A stretch of DNA of 64,000 nucleotides. Origin: Xanthostigma xanthostigma. Lineage: Eukaryota > Arthropoda > Insecta > Raphidioptera > Raphidiidae. Position numbers and translations under genes: made by a program. The notes beneath the pieces are model-generated. The model saw nothing but the letters and a program-made list of their open reading frames with translations. It ran no database searches and was not told the origin of the DNA. Positions 54,776-64,000 of the stretch are shown here, in pieces; the first letter of the stretch is position 1, and the number at the start of each line of letters is the position of its first letter. The stretch spans positions 15,704,001-15,768,000 of the forward strand of contig OY754469.1 of the NCBI GenBank assembly GCA_963575645.1, read 5' to 3'.

Positions 54776-55300
54776 ATCTTTGGCGTAACGTTAACGTGTA
54801 ATGTAATTTTTTTGTACTACTCCCTGTAAATTTACAGGCATGTAAAGTGAATCATTACACACTAGTGCGATAATGTAAAATTAAACTGGTCGCGCTGTAT
54901 CAGTTCCATAGTAAATCACTGTTTGCCCCACTATTGGAGGTTATAGGCTTGCTCACAAGTGAACTGTCAAAAATTTTGAAAATGAAGTGAAAAACAAACA
55001 TTTTATGTAAAAAAAATAATATTTACGAAAGATTAGAGACTCTCTGCTAATTTCTCGTTAGTCCTCAGATGTCATACTCGTGAAACGCGTAACTACAAGT
55101 TAACAAATCGGAGGTTCATGCAACTGAAGTCAAACGAGTTTCATGTGTATAATAATATTTTTCACACTACACATGTTAAATAAACAGAAATGATAATAAG
55201 TTGAATACAAAAGGTTGTAATTAAACTTATGTCCCAATTATACACGTTATTACGTATGAATGTATATAAGAAATATACAGTGCTGGAAAGAGCATTGTAG
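54776..55300. other. No recognised feature
   Basis: AT-rich; no repeat identified before the small hairpin. Confidence 0.4.
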
Positions 55301-55306
55301 AAACCA

Positions 55307-55338
55307 CGAAGTATGTAACCTCCTAGTTACATACTTCG
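55307..55338. repeat. Hairpin, 13-bp perfect arms
   Basis: CGAAGTATGTAAC and GTTACATACTTCG with a 6-bp loop. Opposing open frames at 55250-55475 cross it and are shadows of each other. Confidence 0.85.
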
Positions 55339-55498
55339 AAATTGCCAAAGTTTTGGCATTATTGATAATACAAGACGTATTTTGCAGCAAAACGCCCAAA
55401 ACACACCTTATTATTCGTTTAATTGCCTTTTCAATCATTTTTTACATACTTTTCTGCTATGAAGTCTGTAGGTAATCAGAAGACCTAGCTTCCTATGT

Positions 55499-55910
55499 TT
55501 GCCGTGTTTCAAGATGAACCGTTTTTGGCGCACGCGAGATGGCGCTGTTATCACTACCTGGGAAAACTTCGGTTCTTTCCACCTGTTTTTTTTATAGTTA
55601 CCAAAGTTGTTTAACTTCAAAGACACTACACACATATAAGCCATGAACGTGTTGCGTTACCCAGTAGCTGACGCCATATTGGTTCATACGACAGATATGC
55701 TTTGCTTGCTGTGTTTCGAGACGAACCATTTTCTGGCGCACGCGAGATAGCGCTGTTATCACTACCTGGGAAAACTTTTTCTTTCCTCTTTCCTCCTGTT
55801 TTTTCTATAGCTACCAGAGTTGTTTACTTCAAAGACACTACACACATGTAAGCCCTTGAACTTGTGTGCGTTACCCAGTAGCTGACGCCATATTGGTTCA
55901 TGCGACAGAT
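55499..55910 (+). repeat. Two tandem 208-bp units
   Basis: Units start at about 55501 and 55709. Shared words are 'ggcgcacgcgaga', 'gcgctgttatcactacctgg', 'caaagacactacacac' and 'gttacccagtagctgacgcc'. By eye the units are about 85% identical. A minus-strand open frame in unit 1 (55435-55644) is not supported by unit 2. Confidence 0.8.
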
Positions 55911-56580
55911 ATCGGTCTACCGCTACGCTCGAGCTGGGTGTCCTGGTTACAGAGTTCGTGGTAGAAATCTTCGATTTTTTGAAAAAAATAATTATACAAC
56001 TTGCGTTTCCATGACTTTTCTATTACAAGTCCCCAGTTTCTGGATTCAAATCCGGGAACTGATGAAAGTAGGCGGGCGCGGAGGAAGACCTGTAGTGTAC
56101 GTTGAGAGCTCATCACACGTAAAGATTTCGTATGGTGAATTTTTACAAGATTTGTGGGAAATCTGATATGACAGCTACACATAGTCTTCTTTACCATATA
56201 TGCTTTCGCTAGCTAGACTAGGAGGCTGAAAATATGCTATTCGCGCATGTGCAGTACTCAGTCACGTGTTTTTTTTTATATTTATACAAATGGTTGAACT
56301 TTTGATAACCATGAAACTTTGAAGAAGCTGTTTCAAAGTGTGGTATTTCTTATTTCGGAGTTACAAAAATATGTATAAACTAATAATTGTCACGCGTTTG
56401 CTAAAAAGATTCGTAATTTTTGCGTTTATGTACATGACTCTCCAATCTATTGCCGTTGTTTGAACATTTTTATTTTCCCTTTAGCTTCACAGAAATCTTC
56501 AAAGAAATATGTGGCTAAAGAAGTAGCACTTCAAAAATGACAACATATAAAGAAAATTAGTGAGGCTCTTTTGAATTAAA
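55911..56580. other. No gene called
   Basis: Opposing open frames at 55898-56197 share the same stretch and neither has a motif. Confidence 0.3.
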
Positions 56581-57241
56581 AAATTACAGCCAATTGGGCG
56601 ACGGGACCATTCCAACTTCCAAAATGTTGACATTTGATTATAATAAAAAAAATAAAATTTCTGATATCGCGTGAGGTGACGCGGGTAATGGCTAGTATTC
56701 AATATGATATTAACTACTCATTGCCATGGTTACCTACATAGTATGTTCCACGTCATGTAAAAATTAATCAAAGCATGGCTAACAAGTTTATTTCTGACAG
56801 ATCCATAAAACAAAAGAGCGGATGATTTTTTTTTATATTCAAAATATTTCCGAAACCATAAAGTTTAGAAAAAAATTTTTTTACAAAACTTTCTTGAAAA
56901 AATAAATAGAATAATAAGCCGTTATGAAAAGTATACCATTATTATATAAAAAATATCGTTTTAGCATATATCTCTTCTGCGCATGCGCCGATTTTCCCCC
57001 AAAACAATAGGGCTCTTCATATTTGCATATCAAATATCCTCCCAAAATTTGGTTTCAATCCGCTCATCCGTTTGACCTGTATCGTGTTCACAGACAAACA
57101 GACTAACAGACGCACAGAGATTTTCCACAAATATGTTTTTTGGATTCGGGGGACCTCAAAACGGAAAGATATTGTAAAATTTTTGAAAAGTGATTTTTGT
57201 ACTAAACTAGTACTATTCCCCACTTGTGGGTTGGAATGGTA
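56581..57241 (-). mobile_element. CCATTCCAACC element, copy 4
   Basis: 'cagccaattgggcgacggga' then CCATTCCAAC at the left; 'ccccacttgtgggttggaat' at the right. 661 bp, minus orientation, close in length to copy 3. Open frames 56499-56702 and 57017-57223 lie in it and are shadows. Confidence 0.8.
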
Positions 57242-57784
57242 AAATCAAGATGTTTCTCGACAACCGCGCCCCTACTCTTTACACAAACTCATTATTTTTT
57301 ATCAAAAATATGAAAAAATAGAATTAAGAGAACATTGTTTTAGCCAGTGTTGTAAAGAACAATCTGCTTCTACATCGCTGTTTCAACAATGTACAGAGAA
57401 TATGCGGGAACTAATTGTTGTGTAATAATTTGTGATTTTACATGCGCCGTGTGACACTCCATCGCTTTATACTATTTAATTCAGCTTCTGTGAATATATG
57501 CAATAATTATAATCTCACAGGTGGAAAATAGAGTTACACGCAATCGTTCTACTGCACAGAGCCGCCATTTTTTATTGATTTTTCACAGCCTCTATGAATA
57601 ACATAATGTTCTACAAGAAAATATCGCTTGATTTTATTTATTTGGACCACCGATTCTAAAGTTATTATTTGTACTAGTGGTCGCTCACTGGTCGAAATTC
57701 AACCGTAATTTATTAAATTTTTGAGTTTGAACTTTATTGAGGTTCTTTTGTTGTTAGATGGATTTCTCCTGAATCGATTTTACC
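57242..57784. other. No recognised feature
   Basis: Mixed AT-rich sequence; no open frame of note. Confidence 0.4.
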
Positions 57785-57889
57785 TGTGTTAATTCGTACA
57801 CATCGTGATGAAACATATATTGTGCACTTCGCCTCATTAAAACGAAGAGAACGATGTACGTTTCATCACAATGTGTACAAATTAACACA
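57785..57889. repeat. Fold-back, arms about 30 bp plus inner stem
   Basis: 'tgtgttaattcgtacacatc' and 'gtgatgaaac' are mirrored by 'gtttcatcac' and 'gtgtacaaattaacaca'. An inner 'cttcg' / 'cgaag' stem lies at the loop. Confidence 0.8.
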
Positions 57890-58929
57890 TTCAAATTGGT
57901 AGCACACTCTTTTTTTCCTTCTCATAGTTATGTATAGATGTTTCGAGGTTACCGAAAGCCTAACAGCACGGGTTATTTGGGTCCAGTTCCAATTAATATA
58001 TTTTTCGATTTATTATTTTTTAATAATAAACTGAAAATAGAGGACCAAGGAGGGTTCTCTCTAAATACGTGCCTGCCCCCGGACACAATTTTTCCTTTGT
58101 AGAATGAAAAATTCATCATATTGTATAATGTATATTTCTCTGTTGTCAGGTAGAAAGGACTTAAGTCGAAAAATCTAGTTTTTTAAGCCGTTAAAGAGAG
58201 TAAAATTTAGACTTTGATTAAAATGTGTTTAATTTTATTTTTTACTGGGCTTAAGTCAAATTGTACTCTCCTTAAACCTGCCACCAGATCTTTCTATGCA
58301 GTGTTTACAAGAAAATAAACTTAACACATGCTCCGATATAAAAAACTGTGTTTGTATTTCATGTTTGACACCAATAAAACTATTACACCAATTTCAGAAG
58401 AGTAATATTTTAATGTTAATAATTGTTTAAATGGTCTAACTATAATAATATCATATTTATCCACTTTAGTTACAAAACAATTTTATATCCAATTATTCCC
58501 ATAACTATACTCACAACAATTACGCCAATTTAATTCTTTTTCCACTCAAATTTGTAATTTCACATATTTTTTTTAAATTCTAATTATTGAACAATGAAAT
58601 AATATTATATTAAAATTTGTATGACATTTACTTTTTTTGTTTTGATAAATAGTAGGTATAGGTATATCTTCAATAAATAATTAATTGTCCTATAAAATAT
58701 ATTATTATCCACGGAATTTTTTGGTTCTTTAAAAAAGAAATAAATAAAATAATTTAGGCCAGTAAAATGTAGAACTCAGTTTTCACTAATTCGAAAACTA
58801 GGACTTTTCCATGGTTACAATATTGAATTTTGACAAGATGCAAGCAAAAAACTGACGAAACACAGTTTTTCATCTCTTTTTTAACAAGTTCCAGTCATCG
58901 CACGAAAATGCAATTTTGACAGATTGTGT
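57890..58929. other. No recognised gene
   Basis: 58140-58330 is slightly less AT-rich, with 'gacttaagtcg' and 'gggcttaagtcaaa' words as a weak inverted pair. Otherwise unassigned. Confidence 0.35.
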
Positions 58930-58937
58930 ATCATACC

Positions 58938-59383
58938 CAGGGGCGTAGCTACCGCCGTATAAATTATAGGGAGCTCCGGGGCCGCGGGGGCCCCCAACGT
59001 GCGTAAGCAAAAATTAATAACTTCCCAATTTTTTTTATTTCAGAAATGACAAAAGTCAAAAAAAGCTATTTCTTTTTTTCCCGCGTAAAGTGTGCGTTCA
59101 AAAGTTGGCAACACCCTACATCGGTTATCGCGGGCTGCAGGATTTCCCCGTTTAAGTCATTTACTTCAACGGGTGAATCCCACAATAATCGATGTACATA
59201 CGATACGATGATGAATTGTTTGTAAAAATTTTGGAAAAAGTGACAGATAATTATGATGAATAAATATTTCTTTTTTATTTTATGCAAACATTTTTTATCT
59301 TTTTTATGAGAACTCTTTACCCTTTCTAAGGGCCCTCAAACAATTTTTTGTACGGGGCCCCGCCAAGGCACGCTACGCTTCTG
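58938..59383. mobile_element. Non-autonomous hAT-like element with perfect 8-bp target duplication
   Basis: ATCATACC occurs at 58930-58937 and 59384-59391. The ends CAGGGGCGTAGCTACC and 'ggcacgctacgcttctg' are inverted, with 'ggggccgcgggggccc' and 'gtacggggccccgcc' inside. 446 bp. The minus frame 59066-59287 is spurious. Confidence 0.9.
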
Positions 59384-59391
59384 ATCATACC

Positions 59392-59884
59392 ATACTCATA
59401 TAAATGTTCCCTCAAATTTGCACCCTTTTGCGATTTTGTGGAAATGTTCATCTTCATTTTACTGGCCTAAATTATAGCGATTATTCTCATAAATTGTAAC
59501 GAGATCGGACGTTTTCATAAGCTTACGCGATCACAAGCTGAACGTCAAGTAAGTAGATTTCACATGCTATAGGCTATGCGAGTCGCCGTGTGGCGCTAAC
59601 TGGCGGTTCTACTTGAATACAGTCGCAATAAGATAAAAAAATTAATTACATATTTATGCAGTGAATTATTAGTGATTAATTAAGCCCTGTTGATATTTGC
59701 AAGCTTCTATTAAAATGTTATTTTCTTGTGGCAGAACCCGGTATTTCGTCAAACGTCAAGTTTAGATTTTATTTACAGAATATTTTTAAGAAAGATCACC
59801 AAACATCGACTACGATAACGATGAAAATTAATTTTTATTAATGAAATTATTAAACTCCAAACCCATAAACTGATTCACTTATAA
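59392..59884. other. No recognised feature
   Basis: AT-rich spacer up to the Helitron start. Confidence 0.4.
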
Positions 59885-60155
59885 TCTATACTAATATAAT
59901 ATAAAGCTGAAGAGTTTGTTTGTTTGTTTGGTTGAACGCGCTAATCTCAGGAACCACTGGTTCAAATTGAAAAATTTGTTTTTGTTGGATAGCCCATTTA
60001 TCGAGGAAGGCTATAGGCTATATAATATCACGCTACGACCCATAGGAGCGGAGCATCAATGAAAAATGTTGCAAAATGTATCTCAAAAATATAATCTTCT
60101 ATTCAGGTGAAATGCACTAACTAAATATACTCATATTGGCGTTGTGAGTACACGA

Positions 60156-60228
60156 CTCCGGCTGGCTCAATCGGTAGAGTATGTGACTGTCAATATCAGT
60201 GTCGTGGGTTCGAGCCCCACGTTGGGCG
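60156..60228 (+). pseudogene. tRNA-Lys-like sequence inside the Helitron
   Basis: 'ccggctggctcaatcggtag' and 'gtcgtgggttcgagccccac' followed by 'gttgggcg' match tRNA-Lys. The anticodon loop reads CTGTCAA (anticodon GTC), the first two acceptor bases are changed, and the anticodon stem is poor. 73 nt. Position within the Helitron equals that of copy 1. Confidence 0.75.
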
Positions 60229-60267
60229 AATATATTTTTATTTTTTTTTTCTACATTGCTTTCTTTT

Positions 60268-61269
60268 GGGTGTTATTTAATGGGTTAGCCAAGTATTTAT
60301 GTTTTTGTGAGCAGGAAAATGTAATCGGTCAGCCATAATAGCTAATTGGTCAGCAACTCATGGTTAGCAAACACTTCTAAACTAATCAGCAATTTATGCC
60401 ATTCTGGACAGCTGTAAAAATATATGTACAGCTGATTAAATATATAAGCTGCAATGAGTGACCCATGTTAAATAAAATTTTGGTAAACACTCAGAGGGTA
60501 AGCAAAATATTCAATTTTGTACAGCAAATAAAAGTCCAGCAAAAATATCTATGTACTTTACTTGTCATGCGCAGGGTCCAGTACGATAACTAGAAGTGTC
60601 CAAATTTTAACTTTTTTTTAAGTCATAGAAAACGCTAAATTTTGACGTTCCAAAAAAAAAAACGTAAAAAAATGGAACTACTTTTCGTCTTTCACTGTCT
60701 AACCAATCTGAAATCAAATATACACGTCATAGAAACTAGTGTAGAATTACTGTATTACTATTTCACTTTATATGCACGACCCCGTAATTGTTTTTTAAAG
60801 AACTCCCCCGAAACGTCTTCTTCTTTTCACTGTGCAGAAAAAACGCCATCGCTTCGACACGACCTCATAATTGTTTTTTAAAGAACGCCATCCAATCGCC
60901 TTCCCCTTTTTACTGCGCAAAGAAAACGCCATCACATCGACACGACCGCGTAATTGTTTATATTGTTAACCATATTTTAAATATGCATACCAATGAGATA
61001 AACATGTTTCTCTGCTGATCAATTTTGAAATCTTGCTGACCAAGTAACCATTTTGCTGCGCAACTGTTTATTAAGCAGATACATAATATTGCTAACTGCC
61101 CGTTTATGATTAAAGTACTGACCCTTATTAATATTCTTTGCAGAACATGGATTGCCACCCGATTTTTATTTATTGCAAACAAAATCTTTGTATGCTGACC
61201 AAATGATTTTACGGCTGATTTTTGTTGCTAGTCAAATTTAATAACTGCTAACCAAATATTTACTTCTCC
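60268..61269. mobile_element. 1.0-kb insertion in the Helitron, with GGTCAGC/GCTGACC repeats
   Basis: Flanked by TTTCTTTT (60260-60267 and 61270-61277), an 8-bp target duplication. Near the left end 'gggttagcc', 'ggtcagcc', 'ggtcagca' and 'ggttagca'; near the right end 'gctgatc', 'gctgacc' (twice) and 'gctaacc'. Many copies of one binding-type motif therefore point inward from both sides. The middle has three 83-bp tandem units (60785, 60868, 60951). Open frames at 60642-61182 are not genes. Confidence 0.8.
60772..60965 (+). repeat. 83-bp tandem repeat, three units (last partial)
   Basis: 'taattgttttttaaagaac' or 'taattgttta' at 60785, 60868 and 60951 gives a constant 83-bp period, with 'actg.gca.a.aaaacgccatc' before each following unit. 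The same unit occurs once in element X (about 32020) and twice in element Y (41117, 41199). Confidence 0.8.
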
Positions 61270-61532
61270 TTTCTTTTAAGGCTTACATTTAAATTTATTT
61301 TAATTCTTTTTAATTAATAAAAAAAAATTATTAGTTAAAAAATGTACCTATAAATACTGCTTTTTATCGACAAGCACTTCTGAACGGTAACTCCGATCAT
61401 CATGAAATTTGGACACAACATTTATCTCGGTAAACTAAGATGAATGTGTGTACTCATCTTCCTCCCTTTCCCATTAGTTCTTTCACACCCGGGTGAAACA
61501 GGACGGGACCGCTAGTATTATAGAATTGGGTA

Positions 61533-61628
61533 CTAGCGGTCCGACCCGGTTTCATGCGAGTGCAAAAGAACGGATGTAATGGTGGGAGTTCATCTTAATT
61601 TACCAAGATGAATGGTGTGTCCAAATTT
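61533..61628 (-). mobile_element. Helitron 3' end fragment, opposite orientation
   Basis: On the minus strand 'cattcatcttggtaaattaa' runs to 'gcactcgcatgaaaccgggt' and GGACCGCTAG (61533). It lies 17 bp from the 3' end of the preceding Helitron, tail to tail, and lacks the 5' part. Confidence 0.7.
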
Positions 61629-61634
61629 CACTAG

Positions 61635-61902
61635 AATTAAGTAGTTGCAAATTGCAATGTATTACTTTTGCTTTCATTATCTTTATGTTTATATTTCTTT
61701 CTTCTTACATTAGACTGTTCATTTCGCTCTTGAACAATTTTATAAATTAATATTTTGTTCAATACATTAAATATTCTACCTTTAAAGTGAATACAATTGT
61801 AAATTCATTTTAAAATTCATATTTTGTGAATTTTCGGGTAAATAATAACAAATTATGGCAGGAAGAAGTTTTACTTCAGTCGTGTGGTCTAAAGCACACT
61901 CG
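61635..61902 (+). mobile_element. GAAGTTTTACTTC element, partial copy 4 (right part)
   Basis: Matches the last 265 bp of copies 2 and 3, ending GAAGTTTTACTTCAGTCGTG plus 'tggtctaaagcacactcg'. The left half, with its ggcgccatca boxes, is absent. Confidence 0.75.
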
Positions 61903-62218
61903 TTTTTTTATAATTATCAAATTTTAAAAAGTGAGTCCATCTAGTTTGAATGTTGTTATAATTATGTGGCCAGTAGATTTCCATGATATAATATATGTAG
62001 TGTAAATTAGAGAAATATGTATGGAATGCCTACTGTAATATATACGTTGATCCAGTGGCGTAACATTAATATTAATATACATTTTTTTTATATCGAAATT
62101 ATAGAATGAAGGCGCCAGCTGTGATCTATCACTTTTTAATCTGTATTTTGACAGAATAGATTTTGTAGACAATCAAAAAAAATATTATAAAGTATATTAT
62201 ATCGTTAATATCAACACG
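61903..62218. other. No gene; possible hAT end
   Basis: 'ccagtggcgtaacatt' at 62051 looks like a hAT-type left end (compare 'ccagtggcgtacgg' at 19018), without a partner. Otherwise AT-rich. Confidence 0.3.
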
Positions 62219-63022
62219 AAGCCGGTAACGGACTGAGAGCGATAATATAATATATGTTATAGCTCTGTAATGAGATATATATAATATTATATGTTGAGTG
62301 CAGCGGACTAATTTTTTATATTTTGCAAGTTTAAACTTTTTATTTCCTAGTGTGTGCATATTTTTTTCAAAATGGCTCTTAATAGCATGCTATTGCTGAA
62401 TACCATCGATAGCTCATCGGGGGGTGAATCAAATGCCGCATGTGATGATATTTTAATGATTGCTACTGTCCAAAATGAAAAACCAAGATTTTGGGTTTCT
62501 GAGCATATAAAATTTAGAAAAGAACGGGTTGAATTTACGCTTTTTAATGACTGAAGTGACGAAAAATTCACAAATTATTTTCGAATGGAGAGAAAAACAT
62601 TTTTTGAACTTCATGATTTAATTAAAGATGATATAAAGAAGAAAAATACAAATTTTCGGGAAAGCATTAGTTCTTTAGAGCGACTAGCAATTACTTTAAG
62701 GTTTGTATATCGGTGATTTGAAATAGAAAACTAGTCATTAATAAAACAAAACTGCCAAAAAGCATGTGTAGTCTATAGACAACAAAGTGACCGACGACAG
62801 CAGGACATCTGCGGGCGACAAGACGCAAGAGGAAGGTGAGATATAATGCAAAATATCGCTCGGAAAGCATATTTGTACTTTCATGAAATATACCGCTTGG
62901 ATATAGGTATATATTATAGCGTCAATGCGCGGCGTTTTGTACTTTTTAATCACAAGCGATATTTTTGTAATATGTAAGATAAAATATATATTATATTATC
63001 GCTCTCAGTCCGTTACCGGCTT
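62219..63022 (+). mobile_element. PIF/Harbinger remnant between perfect 37-bp inverted repeats
   Basis: 62219-62255 and 62986-63022 are exact inverses over 37 bp (AAGCCGGTAACGGACTGAGA...). Between them lies the start of a Harbinger-type transposase (62372-62716) and then unrelated sequence. At 804 bp it looks like an internally deleted copy. The immediate flanks (ACG and TAT) do not make a clear 3-bp target duplication. Confidence 0.75.
62372..62716 (+). pseudogene. PIF/Harbinger transposase (HARBI1-like), N-terminal fragment
   Basis: From ATG 62372 the frame reads MALNSMLLLNTID..., then PRFWVSEHIKFRKERVEFTL, FND and a stop (62552-62554). It continues in the same frame as DEKFTNYFRMERKTFFELHD, ...NTNFRESISSLERLAITLRF and a second stop (62714-62716). 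'RFWV', 'F..YFRM....F.EL' and 'I...ERLAITLRF' are the ordered N-terminal motifs of Harbinger nucleases. The DDE catalytic region is missing and a premature stop interrupts the piece, so it is inactive. Confidence 0.8.
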
Positions 63023-63104
63023 TATTGGTGCGAAAAATTAGGAAATATAAAGAAAGAGATCTACAACTATCCAAGTGTGTGGGCTTTCACGGCCAGTGAT
63101 GATC

Positions 63105-63227
63105 CAAATCTTCTTGGTTTCCGGGCTTGTATGCACGTCGCCTTTGATAATGTCTTCCGCAGTTTTAGACGAAACGTCAGGTAGAAATACCTGAAATGGA
63201 CCACGGCCCGGAAACCAAGAAGATTTA
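63105..63227. repeat. Fold-back enclosing a degenerate hammerhead-like core
   Basis: 'aaatcttcttggtttccggg' (about 63106-63125) and its inverse 'cccggaaaccaagaagattt' (63208-63227) form the outer stem. Inside, on the plus strand: TTGATAA-T (63144-63151), stem GTCT/AGAC (63152-63155, 63167-63170), GAAAC (63171-63175) and GTC. The first box differs from CTGATGA. An inner hairpin 'caggtagaaatacctg' follows. Confidence 0.65.
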
Positions 63228-63339
63228 GATCTACAACTCACTTGCTAACGAGTATTTCCTAATTGATCTTCGTATCGACTGAATATTTTAACGCTAAAAT
63301 GTGAAACTACAAAGAAAATATAATAACATGCTTTATCAT

Positions 63340-63480
63340 CTATAAGTAATAATAATAATAATCTTTATTAGTACCAGATAAGTGCACTTAAAGGCGAGGT
63401 TCAGCCATAGGCTGTTTTTCAACCTAACCCTTTACGCCAAATACATAATCAAATTATTTAAGTGGTCTATCACAGGTGGG
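63340..63480 (-). mobile_element. Possible LINE 3' tail (ATT microsatellite end)
   Basis: Reading minus, 'tctggtactaataaagatta' runs into (TTA)n at about 63362-63345. This resembles a LINE 3' terminus ending in a trinucleotide repeat. No coding was found. Confidence 0.4.
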
Positions 63481-64000
63481 CGATGGGAACTGATTTAAAT
63501 AGTATATAGGAAATAGTTCAATGCTTAAAAACTCAAATAAAGCAGTTTACCTCTAACAAAAAAAAGAACTCAGAAATGCCTGTTAAAACAAAAAACCATC
63601 GACTCCGCCACTCACTAATATTTCTGTAAAATATTTAATGGCTTTACCTGCACCAATGAAATAGCCGGTTCATTATTCCATTATATATCCGAAGTCATAA
63701 GGCAAATTGGAATATGACGCAAGATTTTTAGTGAAACGAAAGATGTCTTTGTTGCTAAGTTCTAAACTGGTCCTGACTTCGAACAACGACTGTCGAGAAT
63801 ACAGAACTCTTTGCATGTGTTTAATGGTCAAATTCTGAGACTATTTGAATTTGATTTTAGCAGTTCTATGCGGGGTTGCAGAAAGGGTTGTCAAAAATTA
63901 GAGTTTACAATGATCTTAGATTGTGAACACACATATTTCTACATACGAAAGACATTGTAGAGTTTTAAATCGATCCTGCAGCTCGAAAAATTATTGATCG
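63481..64000. other. No recognised feature to the window end
   Basis: Mixed sequence without a long open frame. Confidence 0.4.

Larger units (their letters stand above)
59885..61515 (+). mobile_element. Helitron-like element carrying a tRNA-Lys-like sequence, copy 2
   Basis: TCTATACTAATATAATATAA at the start; 'cacccgggtgaaacaggacg' and GGACCGCTAG at the end (61515) before T. Same order of blocks as 34107-34724 (minus). Removing the insertion 60268-61269 and one copy of its 8-bp duplication leaves 621 bp, against 618 bp for copy 1, which confirms both sets of borders. Confidence 0.85.

Noticed and set aside
60156-60228. Functional tRNA-Asp (anticodon GTC)
   Set aside because: The body is tRNA-Lys-like with a mutated anticodon and acceptor; it is part of a mobile element.

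Overview
This window looks like AT-rich, gene-poor, repeat-saturated nuclear DNA from an insect, most probably a moth or butterfly. Several non-LTR retrotransposon tails are ones I recall as typical of Lepidoptera: a tail ending in 'gtccgactcgcacttggccgg' near 2456, one ending 'ggtacggaaccctaaaaa' near 46475, the 'cgtcgaattgagaac' tail near 29680 and the 'cgccgtagtcgggtaaaaa' tail near 20855. Helitron-like elements starting TCTATACTAATAT and ending CCGCTAG point the same way. The order assignment is from memory, not from a search. There is no convincing intact protein-coding gene; most open frames run through repeats.

Layout. 0-10 kb: an element with an in-frame 105-bp tandem repeat (820-1239), a LINE-like tail, two adjacent copies of a TIR MITE (3186-4046), a fold-back (4944-5160), a tandem array (5181-5600), and three hAT-like elements, two with convincing 8-bp target duplications (5774-6306, 8957-9282) and one with weak flanks (7917-8169). 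10-20 kb: a MITE carrying a nested insertion (11992-12957), a tRNA-Pro gene and a half tRNA-Gly (14943-15236), the first copy of a 'GAAGTTTTACTTC' element, a Helitron and a 2.05-kb composite inverted repeat (18578-20628). 20-30 kb: four fold-backs, a 1.3-kb TIR element containing a second element, a GC-rich island (26118-26350) and a hAT element. 30-45 kb: piggyBac-like, hAT, Mutator-like and pogo-like non-autonomous elements, a Helitron with an internal tRNA-Lys-like sequence, a mariner remnant interrupted by a MITE, a 120-bp palindrome, a LINE reverse-transcriptase 3' end and a hammerhead-like motif. 45-64 kb: more copies of the same families, a 675-bp near-perfect palindrome (49671-50345), a second Helitron with a tRNA-like insert and a clean nested insertion (59885-61515), and a PIF/Harbinger transposase remnant between perfect 37-bp inverted repeats (62219-63022).

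The content reads as layers of mostly non-autonomous DNA transposons, Helitrons and LINE ends. Three transposase or reverse-transcriptase pieces are recognisable (mariner, Harbinger, CR1/Jockey-like LINE), all broken. Possible host-gene signals are weak: a short candidate coding exon at 46872-46937, a candidate first exon with a strong splice donor at 33020-33060 (minus), and two promoter-like TATA/initiator pairs. The most unusual observations are a recurring hammerhead-like core found at four loci (three inside fold-backs), the giant palindrome, and an 83-bp tandem unit shared by transposons with different ends.
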